64,000 nt of DNA from Onthophagus taurus (taxonomy: Eukaryota > Arthropoda > Insecta > Coleoptera > Scarabaeidae): the NCBI RefSeq assembly GCF_036711975.1, contig NC_091968.1, positions 7,316,001 to 7,380,000 on the forward strand, written 5' to 3'. Made by a program: the position numbers and the translations under genes. This document shows positions 1-10,951 of this stretch, piece by piece. The notes beneath the pieces are model-generated. The model did no database searches and had not been told where the DNA came from. It was given only the letters and a program-made list of their open reading frames with translations. The stretch's first letter is position 1; every line of letters begins with the position of its first letter.

Positions 1-191
1 CTCCTCATTCCTTTCACGTTCTTTTCTCGTTTTCGTTTCAAATAATTTTCTAAATACGCCCAAATCTTCTCCTTTTCACTGTTTAACCGCGTGGAAACGT
101 CTGCAAAACGTTAGCGTTAATTGTGGTAAAGGAATTAGTGTGGAATTAGCTCTAGAAGTGTACTTGCATGGCTATGTTACAAAACACGATT
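1..191. repeat. 191-bp flanking direct repeat, left copy
   Basis: This segment recurs at 8865-9055 in the same orientation with only a handful of mismatches. The two copies bracket a block of satellite A and transposons. Past the right copy the sequence continues into single-copy DNA. No coding capacity is seen. Confidence 0.85.
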
Positions 192-292
192 AAAAAAATC
201 GTTACAAAACACTTATACGCTCTTATGTTAATTTAAATTACAAATACATTTTTGAATTCCTTGAAGTATTTTAAGCAAAAAAGTACTATAAT
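192..292. repeat. Satellite A fragment
   Basis: Contains the characteristic satellite A stretch TTTTGAATTCCTTGAAGTAT followed by AAGCAAAAAAGTACT, as in the arrays at 7030-8850 and 13540-16385. It is cut at about 292, where the LINE begins. Confidence 0.75.
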
Positions 293-2264
293 AATAATAA
301 TTTTATTTAGTGATATCATAGAGTTGTATTTTCACAGGTCATGTGATGTATTAGATCATCATTCCCTTTGTGCTTTCATAGATATAGAGGGTGCGTTTGA
401 TAACACCTCATATGAATCCATAGAGAAGGCTTTAAACGCAAAAGACATACATCCGTCGACAATCAAGTGGTGTATAGCCATGTTGAAAAGTCGGCAGATC
501 ACAGCCAGTCTGGGAGGCGAGTCGCTGACTATAAAGGCGCTAAGAGGATGTCCCCAAGGGGGAGTGCTATCACCTCTATTATGGTGCCTGGTAGTTGATG
601 ACCTGATGAACATCCTAACTAAAAACGGATTTAAGATACAAGGGTATGCTGATGACCTGGTAATCACAATCCGAGGTAAATATGATTCAATCATAACTCA
701 GCTAATGCAGAAAGCCCTACTACTCACCAGTACTTGGTGCAGAAGCAATGGGCTCAGCATCAATCCCAATAAAATCGAAATAGTCCCTTTCACTCGGAGA
801 AGGAAGCTACAAATAAAAGCACCCTCCATTGAAAGCAGAACTATTAACCTCAAAACAGAAACTAAATACCTAGGGGTAATACTTGATAGTAAACTAAACT
901 GGAACTCACACTTAGATAAGGTGAGGAAAAAGGCCATCATGGCAAACCAGATCTGCCGCAGGCTCCTAGGAAGGAACTGCGGTCTCAAACCACGAATGGC
1001 TCATTGGGCTTATGTAGCAATAATCAGACCCATGGTCGCCTACGCCTCATTGGTTTGGTGGCCAAAAACAAAACATAAGACAGCTCAACAACAGCTGGCA
1101 CAAATCCAGCGGTTAGCATGTCTTAACATAACGGGTGCAATGAGATCCTATCCGACGGCTGCTTTGGAAGCCCTACTTGGTCTCACACCGCTCCACATAT
1201 ATATACAAAAGGAGGCAGCCTTAAGTACCTTATCACTGAAAACAGTTTCTTCACTCAAGTTGATGCAGGGTAATCTCAGAGGACACCTCGAGATCCTCAA
1301 AGACCCATGTCTAAATCACCTGATTGAAATTAAAACGGACCTTATACCGACGGAATACAATTTCAACCAACCGTATAAGGTCATATTTAGTAGCAGGGAT
1401 GATTGGGCGAAAGGAGGGCCTCAACTAAAAAGAGGAGCCCTAGCCTGGTACACCGATGCTTCAAAGACAGTAAGATCTGGAGTAGGTATGGGCATCAGTG
1501 GACCAAATAGCCACATCAAATTGCCCCTCAGCTCGGACTTAACAATTTTCCAAGCAGAAGTTCTTGCTATAAACGTCTGCACCGCTTTGAACCTACAGAA
1601 GGGACAAAAAGGTGCATCCATAAACATTTTCACAGAGAGTCGGGCCGCCTTAAAGGCAATTCAGGCCTACACGTGTGGCTCCGCACTGATCAGAGAGTGC
1701 ACCAACAACCTGAGAGAACTCGCTAGGGGCAATGATGTTACCCTATGGTGGGTTCCAGGTCACAGCAACATTGAGGGCAATGAGAAGGCCGACAAGCTGG
1801 CCAAAGAGGCAGCAAACACGCCCTTCATTGGACCCCAACCTGGATGTGGACTACAAAAAAGCCACCTAAAACAAATAATCAACAACTGGGAGGCTTCAAA
1901 GATAGCCTTACGCTGGAAAGAACTTCCAGGTCACAGACAAGCGAAGAGTATGATAACTCCGTCGCAAAACAAAACTAAAGAGGTTTTATGCCTCAGCAAA
2001 GGGGATCTAAGAACGCTCTCAGGCTACCTAACCGGCCATGTGCCCCTAAAATACCACCTCTTCCACATTGGACAAGCTGAGGATCAAACTTGTCGACTAT
2101 GCAACGACGAGTCAGAAACTGCTGAACATATACTGTGCAATTGCGTCGCCAGAGGACGTCTAAGGCACAACGTCTTCGGTAAAACTCCCCTGTTACCTAC
2201 CGACATAAAGGTTCAAGACCTCAGGACAATACTAAGGTTCATTAAGGACCTACATTTGCCCTAA
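252..2264 (+). CDS. LINE reverse transcriptase/RNase H, 5'-truncated open reading frame
   Basis: The frame is open for 670 codons, but only residues from about 30 onward are element-derived; the first part is satellite A read-through. The RT palm shows FIDIEGAFDN (motif A), GCPQGGVLSPLLW (motif B) and GYADDL (motif C). A thumb region follows, with KYLGVILDSKLNW. The RNase H domain starts near residue 395 (WYTDASK) and includes WVPGHSNIEGNEKADKLAKE, where the His and the second acidic cluster lie. A CRLC..E..EHILCNC zinc-knuckle-like motif sits near the C-terminus. No stop or frameshift is visible in this part, so the copy is fairly young. Without the endonuclease it could not mobilise itself. 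The domain order fits I, R1 or Jockey-like lineages that keep RNase H; I cannot assign the exact clade. Confidence 0.85.
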   Translation: MNSLKYFKQKSTIIIIILFSDIIELYFHRSCDVLDHHSLCAFIDIEGAFDNTSYESIEKALNAKDIHPSTIKWCIAMLKSRQITASLGGESLTIKALRGCPQGGVLSPLLWCLVVDDLMNILTKNGFKIQGYADDLVITIRGKYDSIITQLMQKALLLTSTWCRSNGLSINPNKIEIVPFTRRRKLQIKAPSIESRTINLKTETKYLGVILDSKLNWNSHLDKVRKKAIMANQICRRLLGRNCGLKPRMAHWAYVAIIRPMVAYASLVWWPKTKHKTAQQQLAQIQRLACLNITGAMRSYPTAALEALLGLTPLHIYIQKEAALSTLSLKTVSSLKLMQGNLRGHLEILKDPCLNHLIEIKTDLIPTEYNFNQPYKVIFSSRDDWAKGGPQLKRGALAWYTDASKTVRSGVGMGISGPNSHIKLPLSSDLTIFQAEVLAINVCTALNLQKGQKGASINIFTESRAALKAIQAYTCGSALIRECTNNLRELARGNDVTLWWVPGHSNIEGNEKADKLAKEAANTPFIGPQPGCGLQKSHLKQIINNWEASKIALRWKELPGHRQAKSMITPSQNKTKEVLCLSKGDLRTLSGYLTGHVPLKYHLFHIGQAEDQTCRLCNDESETAEHILCNCVARGRLRHNVFGKTPLLPTDIKVQDLRTILRFIKDLHLP

Positions 2265-2350
2265 ACCTTTGGAGGGCTAAAGTTACAATAGATCTTATAG
2301 GTCGCGGTAACGAGAGGGGCCGCCCTCCTCAGCCCGGCAGCAATAATAAT
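293..2350 (+). mobile_element. 5'-truncated non-LTR retrotransposon with RNase H (I/R1/Jockey-like)
   Basis: The element enters satellite A directly, without its endonuclease region. It carries the end of the reverse transcriptase, an RNase H domain and a Cys/His-rich C-terminus, then a short 3' UTR ending in a CAATAATAAT-type tail at about 2350. The loss of the 5' end is the usual outcome of target-primed reverse transcription. A PLE follows immediately on the other strand. Confidence 0.85.
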
Positions 2351-2439
2351 GTATTAGATATTTGGGATTCCAGATTCATAATTTATAATATTATTAAAAT
2401 TCCAAATAATGATGAAATTTTTTTTATTTATTAAATCAA

Positions 2440-2505
2440 TGCTAATGTAGCACTGATGTTTCAACCAACCGGGTGGTCTTTATCAAGCACGACTAAAAAT
2501 GAGAA
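2440..2505 (-). ncRNA. Degenerate hammerhead-like PLE terminal motif
   Basis: On the minus strand there is CTTGATAAAG, then a stem of the form GACC..GGTT, then GAAAC. This is the spacing of the PLE hammerhead core, but CUGAUGA has decayed to CUUGAUAA and the stem shows transition-type changes. It is likely inactive. It supports identifying this region as the 3' terminal repeat of the element. Confidence 0.4.
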
Positions 2506-2689
2506 AAAAACGGTCATTGTGAGATACAGTTATATCAAAAACTATTGTATACAAATTATCTATTCTATATAATTACCGTCAGACAGGAGCGGAGAAAAAT
2601 GAGGAGGGTATCGGATGTATTCTCTATTATAAACATACAAAAGTATGAAAAAGAAGGTCTCTCTAAATAAGTTTTGAAAATGTCAAATT

Positions 2690-3118
2690 TTTCTAATATA
2701 TTCTAATATTTCTAATCAACGAATCTGTAATCTTTTTGATATTCTTTATAAGTCTAACATTGTTAAAGTCAGTTGTGTGATTAAATTCTTTCAAGTGTTT
2801 GTTTAATGCTGTAATGTCTTTATTGATATATTCTCTAAACCTAATTCCTATATTGCGACCCGTTTGACCAACGTACAACCCATAGCATTCTGAATATTTT
2901 ATGGAATAGACGCTACATAAATCCTTCTTTTCTATACGATCTTTATTGTTAACTAGTATGTTACTGATTTTTGAATTTGAGGAAAAACTGGGTATGATAT
3001 CATATTTAGCAAGATTCTTAGAAAAATGTTTTTGAAAATTGGGATGGTAAGGTACAGAGATGTATTTATAATTTTTTGTGAAATGTGGAAAAATTATTTT
3101 GTTTAAATGAGAGATATG
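2690..3118 (-). pseudogene. PLE GIY-YIG endonuclease region
   Basis: The minus-strand translation runs through a linker (SVPYHPNFQKH, NILVNNKDRI) into a GIY-YIG nuclease. There SVYSIKYSECYGLYVGQTGR supplies the paired aromatic/Gly motif and the catalytic Arg region. It continues to NKHLKEFNHTTDFNNVRLI, where the His conserved in PLE nucleases lies, and stops at about 2693. The upstream edge is the foldback insertion at 3121. The frame is intact within the segment, but the gene is split from its RT. Confidence 0.75.
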
Positions 3119-3907
3119 TACAGGGTGGGCAAATTTGGGTGTTATTATAGGCTATCTCAGAAACTATAAGAGATACGAAAAAAGTAGGTGCCATGTCCCG
3201 GTTTCTTTTTTCGAGACTAACCCAATCCCGCAAACACCAAACCTCTATCTTCTTTTGTTTTTAAGTTATAGCCAAAAAGTCAAATTTTCGTGATTTCAAA
3301 AAATGCTCATATTTCGTTTATTTTTGAAATTAGAGAAATGAGGTTGATACGTTCTTAAGACACTTTTTTAAGTAGAATATACTGCCGTTGGAAAATTTTA
3401 AAAATATTTGATAATTTTTGAGATACAACACAAAGTTGTATTTTTTTAAATACAAACTATACTTGATTATGATGTTAATGAAAAGAGCATATTTTTAGCT
3501 TTCCAATGATGTATCGCATGTATGGTGCATTTGCGGAAAATAAGCGTTAATTTTCAATTCCAAAATAGTAAGCGCTAAAGTTCTAAATTTTGATTATAGT
3601 AGGCGGGTTCGGACAGTAATTACTACCTAATTGCTGTATGGTTTTGCACGAATATGACAGAAAGTTGGTCTTGTACCATTAAGCTAAGTGTCCACTTGCG
3701 AGAAATGGTCTCCAGAGAAGCTATCGAGAGTCCCCACAAACTTTCGGAGAGTAAACACGTTGAGATTTATACTCAAGTGGACACGCACAATTTATCTATC
3801 GTGAGAGTAACTGTCAAAAACCAAACAAGGTTCGAATTTTGCTACGAGTAGCTGCGAGTTTTCTCAATATAACACGTTTAAAGATAACACCTAAAAGAAA
3901 ATAGTCC

Positions 3908-4045
3908 CAAGAAGAAATATTTGAATTAATTGAAGTGTATGAAGAAAATTCAATTCTTTGGAATATCACATCTAATGAACATAGAAATCGGGAAGCGAAG
4001 GATGCAATTTTAACAAGTATTGGACAAAAATTTAAACGGGATTTG
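3908..4045 (+). pseudogene. MADF-domain fragment inside the Harbinger-type element
   Basis: The translation includes FELIEVYEENSILWNI, then NREAKDAILTSIGQKF. This matches the start of MADF/Myb-SANT-like DNA-binding domains, which autonomous PIF/Harbinger elements encode as an accessory protein. Only about 45 codons remain, so this is probably a relic of the autonomous parent. Confidence 0.6.
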
Positions 4046-4079
4046 TACCATTAGTAATAGTAACTTCTGACAACATATT

Positions 4080-4395
4080 TTGGTGTTCTGAGAGTAAAAT
4101 TAAGTCTTCTGCTAAAAGTATTTGATTTTTAGTAGTAGTGTGTAGTCTTCTGTATGAAGGATGTGCTTCATTTGCAATATCTAGTTTTTCACTAGCAATA
4201 CTTAGTCTTTTGCCAGCAATATCTAATCTTTTGCAGCAATATCTAGTCTTCTACCAACAGTATTTCGTCTTTTGGTAGTAGTGTGCAGTCTTCTGTAAGA
4301 AGAATCTGCTTCATTTGCAACATCTAGTCTTTCATTAGTAGTACTTAGTCTTCTGCCAGCAATATCTAGTCTCTTACAGCAATTGAGGCGTTTAA
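4080..4395. repeat. Degenerate 21-bp minisatellite (TAGTCTTCTGCCAGCAATATC type)
   Basis: Repeating blocks around TATCTAGTCTT and CTGCCAGCA recur with a period near 21-24 bp. Related blocks occur at 41020-41225 and 47030-47262, where the period is clearest. Reading the minus strand gives a repeated peptide such as GRRLDIA, a by-product of a period divisible by three. Confidence 0.65.
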
Positions 4396-5953
4396 GTTTA
4401 TATTTTCTAATAATTTTCCAAAATACTGCCAAGCCACTATTAAGCTATCACGTGTACGACAATAAACTTATAGTTTGCATTTATAAGTGCCATTAAAGCA
4501 ATCAAGTTCACTTTTTTGTGAATCCAGTATGCCAAATAACTAACAATTTGACAACGAATGTTGATATTTGTTGACACCCAGCTCTAATCTACGCCAAATC
4601 CATGATTTCACCCAACAGCTTCTTTTTATTTTTTTTTTTTTTGAAATTTTGTACAACACTATTGCACTTGCAATTTTGTTTACATCCATGTTTACAAACA
4701 CCAAGGACACATTTCACTAGTGGACACGGTCCTGAGAGAACTGTCTGAGAGGAAGCTCTCGGAAGTTTTATAGATGCTCTCGGAAAGCTAAAACAGTCTC
4801 AAGTGGACACAGAGTTGAGAGTAGATATCGAGAGTTACTCTCAGAAGTTTCTCTCAAGTGGACACCTAGCTTTATGCAGGATAAAGTTGGTTTTGTACCA
4901 ACGAATAAAAACTTTGAATAGTTGATTTAAATTTCTCAGTGTCTTATCCCTAACTTTGTTCACCAATAAAAATGATTAAGTAGATAAAGTTTGTTTATTA
5001 AAAATACAAGAAACGTATTAATTAATGAATAATTAAATATGAACAACAACTTCAGGAAGTAAACAGTCACAGACTATGTCCTCTTCTTCTACTAAACTTA
5101 CTGGTTGTAAGGTTAGAACAGTTGGGTATCAATGAATGAAATCTTCGGTAGTATCTTACTAGTTTTCCCCAACCATGCGATTTAGAAGTTTTTTCATATT
5201 AGCAACCTTTTCTTTTGAAATTGGGTGAGATAGAGGAAGATTAGGGATCATAAACTGAGCAGTGGACTTTCCATTGAAACGATGTTTATATGGGATATGG
5301 AGCCTTATCTATCATTTTCAAAGAATCATTTTTTAATTTTATCGCTTTATGTATTTAAAAATAATGAAGAATTTTTAAGCGGGAAACTCGTTTCGAAAAA
5401 TTCATGAATGAAATGATCAGTAAACTCACGTTACTATAGTAACTAAGTGGCATTTAACGTTTTCCTCGCCTACTATAATTAAAATTTTGAATATTAATCT
5501 TTAATATTTTAGATTTAAAAAATAACGCTTATTTTCCCCAAATACACCATGCGTGCAATACATCATTGGAAAGCTAAAAATATGTTCTTTTCAGTAACAC
5601 CATAATCTACTATAGTTTGTATTTAAAAAAATACAACTTTGTGTTGTATCTCAAAAATCATCAAATATTTTTAAAATTTTTCAACGGCAGTATATTCTAC
5701 TTAAAAAAGTGTCTTAAGAACATATCAACCTCATTCCTCTAATTTCAAAAATAAACCGAATATGATCATTTTTTGAAATCACGAAAATTTGACTTTTTGG
5801 CTATAACTAAAAAACAAAAGAAGATAGAGGTTTGGTGTTTGCGGGATTGGGTTAGTCTCGAAAAAAGAGACCGGGACATGGCACCTACTTTTTTCGTATC
5901 TCTTATAGTTTCTGAGATAACCTATAATAACAGCCAAATTTGCCCACCCTGTA

Positions 5954-6265
5954 CAGGTGTCCCAATTTCGATGTCCGCATAGGCTATCTCCAAAACTAAA
6001 AGAGATAGAAAAAAAGCAGCTTACATGTTATGATCTCGTTTTTCGAGAAAATGCTAATGCCGAAAACTCCGAACAGCTATCGTCTTTTGTTTTCGCAAAA
6101 TTTTCAGTTTTTGCCGATAGGGCGAAAACAAAAGACGATAGCTGTTCGGAGTTTTCGGCATTAACATTTTCTCGAAAAACGATATCATGACATGTAAGCT
6201 ACTTTTTTTCTATCTCTTTTAGTTTCGGAGATAGCCTATGCGGACATCGAAATTGGGACACCCTG
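5954..6265. mobile_element. 312-bp foldback MITE
   Basis: The element is nearly one long palindrome. CAGGTGTCCCAATTTCGATG at the left is matched by its complement ending GGGACACCCTG at the right, and the arms meet near 6110. TA flanks both ends (5952-5953, shared with the neighbouring foldback element, and 6266-6267). It has no coding capacity and was probably mobilised in trans by a Tc1/mariner-type transposase. Confidence 0.8.
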
Positions 6266-6267
6266 TA

Positions 6268-6991
6268 CTCTATAAAAAATGCTTTTGATTTCCCGAATAC
6301 TGTATTTATTGTTTATACCTATGGTTATGATCCTTTTCATTTCTTCTACAAAATTTTGATCTGAAAGAGGAACTGACATGATTCTGTTAAAAAAATATCT
6401 GAAACTGGCATGTTTATGTTGTATAGGGTGAAAAGAATTTTTGGGTATAATAGCATCTGTGTAAGTTTGTTTTCGGAAAACATCGAACTCCAGCCAGTTG
6501 GAAGTCATGTTTTTTTGTATAGGTAGATCAAGAAAGTTTATGCTGTTGTTGATTTCGACTTCAGTGGTAAATTCTAAAGAACTGAGGTTATTGAAGACAT
6601 TTTTAAGAGCACTCAGCTCAGCACTGGAACCAGAGAAGATTATTAATATGTCATCCACGTATCTTCCGTAGAATTCAATGATTCCCGTCAGAAACCTGTA
6701 TTTGTCTGAAAACAGTTCCTCTACCAGATCATTAACGAAAATGTCCGCGAGTATACCAGATGTTGGCGAACCCATCGGTAGGCCCTGTCTCATACGATAG
6801 AATTTGTTCTCAAACTTAAAGAAATTTTGTTCGCAGACGTCTCTTACCTCATTGAATGAGACACTTCTAAATTGAAACTGTTCTTTTTGAGCAAGAGGCT
6901 GCCATTCGGTAGAAGAACAACATTGCGACTCAGGGGAGATTTGGAACATAAGATTTTCGGCAACGCTCACAAAAAAACGAATTAAAGTCAT
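6268..6991 (-). pseudogene. Penelope-like reverse transcriptase fragment
   Basis: The translation has the PLE signatures FYRMRQGLPMGSPTSGILAD (motif B region) and YGRYVDDILIIF (motif C, YVDD). These are followed by INFLDLPI and FDVFRKQTYTDAIIP, with the conserved FRKXT and H...K...F pattern of the PLE thumb. The upstream fingers and N-terminal domain are missing. The C-terminal end runs into the foldback MITE, so the last codons of this open frame are not element sequence. The endonuclease half lies at 2690-3118. Confidence 0.85.
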
Positions 6992-7029
6992 CCGTGTTAA
7001 AGATGTTTGAATAAGAATTTATTTTTACA

Positions 7030-8850
7030 GATTGATTACATTTGATTACATCCCATGATTACATCGTATTGTTAGTTAAATATTGTAATAGCAACTGTTC
7101 CCGAAATAAAATTGGATTTGTGCTAAAAAACGTTAAAACCTGCAAAAATGGGAATGTCGTCGTTTTGACATAGTAATTTCTACTCTATTATGTTAAAACC
7201 TGCAAAAATGGGAATAGCTTTGTTTTGGCCTTGTAACTTCTACACTATTATGTTAATTTAAGTTACAACTACATTTTTGAATTCCTTGAAGTATTTTAAG
7301 CAAAAAAGTACTCTTAGTTAAAAGTTGTAACAGCAACCTTTCTCGAGATAAAATTTGTTGAACGTTAAAACCTGCAAAAATTGGAATGCCTTCGTTTGGG
7401 CCTTGTAACTTCTACACCATTATGATAATTTAAGTTACAACTACATTTTTGAATTCCTTGAAGTATTTTAAGCAAAAAAGTACTGTTAGTTAAAAGTTGT
7501 AATAGCAACCTTTCTCGAGATAAAATTTGTTGAACGTTAAAACCTGCAAAAATGGGAATAGCTTTGTTTTGGCCTTGTAACTTCTACACTGTTATGTTAA
7601 TTTAAGTTACAACTACATTTTTGAATTCCTTAAAGTATTTTAAACAAAAAAGTACTCTTAGTTAAAAGTTGTAACGGCAACCTTTCTCGAGATAAAATTT
7701 GTTGAACGTTAAAACCTGCAAAAATTGGAATGTCTTCGTTTGGGCCTTGTAACTTCTACACTATTATGATAATTTAAGTTACAACTACATTTTTGAATTC
7801 CTTGAAGTATTTTAAGCAAAAAAGTACTCGTAGTTAAAAGTTGGAATAGCAACCTTTCTCGAGATAAAATTTGTTGAACGTTAAAACCTGCAAAAATGGG
7901 AATAGCTTTGTTTTGGCCTTGTAACTTCTACACTATTATGTTAATTTAAGTTACAACTACATTTTTGAATTCCTTGAAGTATTTTAAGCAAAAAAGTACT
8001 CTTAGTTAAAAGTTGTAACAGCAACCTTTCTCGAGATAAAATTTGTTGAACGTTAAAACCTGCAAAAATTGGAATGTCTTCGTTTGGGCCTTGTAACTTC
8101 TACACTATTATGATAATTTAAGTTACAACTACATTTTTGAATTCCTTGAAGTATTTTAAGCAAAAAAGTACTCTTAGTTAAAAGTTGTAACAGCAACCTT
8201 TCTCGAGATAAAATTTGTTGAACGTTAAAACCTGCAAAAATTGGAATGTCTTCGTTTGGGCCTTGTAACTTCTACACTATTATGATAATTTAAGTTACAA
8301 CTACATTTTTGAATTCCTTGAAGTATTTTAAGCAAAACAGTACTCTTAGTTAAAAGTTGTAATAGCAACCTTTCTCGAGATAAAATTGGTTTTGTACTAA
8401 AAAACGTTAAAACCTGCAAAAATGATAATAGGTATCTTTATTTTGACCTTGTAATTTGTACTGTATTATGTTAATTTAAATTACAAATACATTTTTGAAT
8501 TCCTTGAAGTATTTTAAGCAAAAAAGTACTGGTAGTTATAAGTTGTAACAGCAACCTTTCTCGAGATAAAATTTGTTGAACGTTAAAACCTGCAAAAATT
8601 GGAATGTCTTCGTTTTGGCCTTGTAGCTTCTACACTATTATGTTAATTTAAATTACAAGTACATTTTTGAATTCCTTGAAGTATTTTAAGCAAAAAAGTA
8701 CTCTTAGTTAAAAGTTGTAACAGCAACCTTTCTCGAGATAAAATTGGTTTTGTACTAAAAAACGTTAAAACCTGCAAAAATGATATTTTCATTTTGACCT
8801 TTTAATTTCATCTCTAGTATGTTAATTTAAGTTACAAATAACGTAAATTC
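7030..8850. repeat. Satellite A array, ~172-182-bp monomers
   Basis: GTTAAAACCTGCAAAAA recurs at about 7363, 7536, 7708, 7880, 8052, 8224, 8406, 8582 and 8764, with spacing of 172-182 bp. The first units near 7030-7200 are shortened. Monomer variants differ at CTCGAGATAAAATTTGTTGAAC versus a ~10-bp longer TTGGTTTTGTACTAAAAAAC form. No functional ORF is present. Confidence 0.9.
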
Positions 8851-8864
8851 CGCTCTCGTTTTTC

Positions 8865-9055
8865 CTCCTCATTCCTTTGACGTTCTTTTCTCGTTTTCGT
8901 TTCAAATAATTTTCTAAATACGCCCAAATCTTCTCCTTTTCACTGTTAAACCGCCTGGAAACGTCTGCAAAACGTTAGCGTTAATTGTGGTAAAGGAATT
9001 AGTGTGGAATTAGCTCTAGAACTCTACTTGCATGGCTATGTTACAAAACACGATT
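8865..9055. repeat. 191-bp flanking direct repeat, right copy
   Basis: Same-orientation copy of 1-191, differing at a few bases (for example CCTTTGACG for CCTTTCACG). Here the sequence continues into single-copy DNA at 9056, so this looks like the original junction and the left copy like a duplicate. Confidence 0.85.
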
Positions 9056-10735
9056 GTTCCGGACACGCTAATTCGTCGTTTCTAAACCCCGGAGTCTCGA
9101 GAGAGTTAAAAGAATAAAAAAAACTTGATGGTTAAGGGGTGGTAAACGCCATAATTTGCTTGCGAAACAAACCACCCCGCATTTTTACTTTTTTCTGCTC
9201 TAACGATTTTTACCTGTTGCTTTTTAAACAAAAGGGTATTCACGCTCTTTTGCGGGGGAATCGTCCCTTTTTGTCGTGTATCGTTATCGTGTGCGCATGT
9301 GTGGTCCTTTTAGAGCTGAAAAAAAATAGAACCCAACTGTTTTCACAAAAGGGGCGCACCAAAGTTGAACAATAAGCTATATATATCCAACGTTGCGATC
9401 TCATTGGGAATGTAGATACAGGATTTCCCGCTGTTTCTCTTTCCCGAACGGAAATTAATCCCAACTGAAATTTCAAAGTTGAATTTTTTTTCTATAACAT
9501 CTTTAAAGATTCCAAGTTGTGGCTAAACGTTTCATTCGATTCTTGCAAAACGAACGAAGGTTTTTATCGCTCGAAAAATCTGCTTTTCCAAGCCCCCCGG
9601 GGATGGGTTAATTAAAACTTGAAATACTACTGAAATCGAGAATTGACTCCTAAGCCCCCTAAGGCGATGAAAACCCTTTTAAAGCAAGTTAGCGCCGAGC
9701 CACCTGAACGAACGAACAGCAAAAGACTAAAAAGTTCGCGTTTCAATTCTCCCTCGTCGTTTCAAAATTGCAATTCAACACCCATCGCAAGTTTGTCCTG
9801 TTTTTGTAAATGAGGTCAACATGAAACGCATAACCCCATCATTTACAATACGTAAAGGTTCACCTAACGTTGTAAATTAACGCAAACGTCTTCTCGAAAC
9901 CGCAGTATGTCTTGTTGCATTAAGGGTAATATTTGGGCCAAGAAAATCGAGGTAGAAATATCGTTTCAAGATAAATTATAGCTGCCGGAACGTACATTAC
10001 GAGGCAATTAATTATATTTGAAATAGAAATGAAATTAATTTAATGTTCGTTTGGGTAATATCAAATATAGAATCGGAAATAAAATATTAAATAATCCCTG
10101 GAGATGAGGAAGTCCCTTATCGGTTTACCAGCGAGTCAAGTCGGTTTCGGTCTCTTGAAATATGAATTAGGAGCTGAATTTTCTCGACCCACCTGAAGCT
10201 AGTTCAGTTCGGTGGAAAGGATAACAGACGGGACTCCCACGAGAAATAATCGTTTTCCCCGTAACAAAAGCCTTATACTACATTATAGAACTAAAACTAG
10301 GCACCGTCACGTCGAAACTTTATTATAAAAACTTTCCGTGCCATTTATGATGTATCTAAAATAAATTAAATAAAAGGTGCATACCAGAAAAGCTTTGGTG
10401 GAGACTAAATCATGGTACAAAAATAATTTGATTTAACAAGAAAACGTGGCGAAAAGGACAGAAATTTTTCAACGTCTTTGGAGGCAAGCTGTGAAATAAG
10501 GTCAGTTATTCGAATCTCAGCTGTGCTGTCCAGTGGAAAATAAAAAGAGTGCAAAATAAAAAGAAAACGAGGAAAAGTCGTGCTGTGTCCTCGTAATTTC
10601 CTCAGGAAAACCGTGTCTTTCAATAACGTTCAGAGAAAAAAATCCAAACAATTTTATATAAAAGGAAAGATTTTCCTTTAATATAAAGAAATTTGTGTTA
10701 ACATTAAAATTAAATTAAATTAAATTATACAGCAC
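9056..10735. other. Single-copy region, no gene recognised
   Basis: This is about 1.7 kb of non-repetitive sequence, noticeably richer in CG dinucleotides than the surrounding satellites (around 9240-9300 and 9680-9790). Only short opposed frames occur, with no splice-linked domain. It could be intergenic or intronic DNA with conserved non-coding elements; I see nothing that decides this. Confidence 0.5.
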
Positions 10736-10739
10736 TTTA

Positions 10740-10935
10740 TATTTTTTGATTTTGACCGTGTAACTCTCTACGCTATTATGTTAATTTAAAGTACAAATAC
10801 ATTTTTGAATTACTTGAAGTATTTTAATCAAAAAAGTACTGTTAGTTAAAAGTTGCAACAGTAACCTTTGTTATCGTGATAACATTTTGTTTTGTGCTAA
10901 AAAAACGTTAAATCCTGCAAAAATGGGAATGTCTG
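10740..10935. repeat. Isolated satellite A monomer
   Basis: Carries the satellite A landmarks (TTTTTGAATTACTTGAAG, AAAAAAGTACTGTTAG, CCTGCAAAAATGGGAATGTC) in the order of the arrays. It is cut at about 10935, just before the hAT-like element. Confidence 0.8.
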
Positions 10936-10951
10936 AACGAGCAAAATATTT

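Larger units (their letters stand above)
3682..4871. mobile_element. PIF/Harbinger-type element with TTA target-site duplication
   Basis: Terminal repeats AGCTAAGTGTCCACTTG (left) and CAAGTGGACACCTAGCT (right) are imperfect inverses. A 3-bp TTA flanks both ends (3679-3681 and 4872-4874), matching the TWA preference of PIF/Harbinger elements. Sub-terminal direct and inverted blocks rich in GAGAG and AGTGGACAC occur near both ends. The inside carries a MADF-like coding remnant and a 21-bp-type minisatellite, with no DDE transposase. It is nested within the foldback element. Confidence 0.75.
3121..5951. mobile_element. Foldback DNA transposon with ~490-bp terminal inverted repeats
   Basis: The left end starts CAGGGTGGGCAAATTTGGG and the right end is its complement, ending CCCACCCTG. 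Complementarity continues to roughly 3607 on the left and 5467 on the right (ATTATAGTAGGCG against its reverse). TA dinucleotides flank it at 3119-3120 and 5952-5953, as for Tc1/mariner-type targets. No transposase is seen; the centre holds a nested Harbinger-type element. It interrupts Penelope-like element 1. Confidence 0.8.
2351..7010 (-). mobile_element. Penelope-like element 1, interrupted by two foldback elements
   Basis: Read on the minus strand, the RT palm lies at 6991-6268 and the GIY-YIG endonuclease at 3118-2690. They are separated by the two foldback elements at 3121-5951 and 5954-6265. Removing these joins the RT C-terminus to the linker before the endonuclease. The minus-strand 3' region (2690-2351) carries a degenerate PLE terminal motif near 2440-2500. 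The N-terminal part of the element is absent beyond about 7010, where satellite A begins. Confidence 0.8.

Noticed and set aside
7030..8850. CRISPR-like array of regularly spaced repeats
   Set aside because: The whole ~175-bp unit is repeated, not short repeats with unique spacers, and the genome is eukaryotic.
9139..9476. Opposed 78-codon frames as possible small genes
   Set aside because: Neither has a signal peptide, domain, splice partner or promoter; they overlap on opposite strands in non-repetitive DNA.
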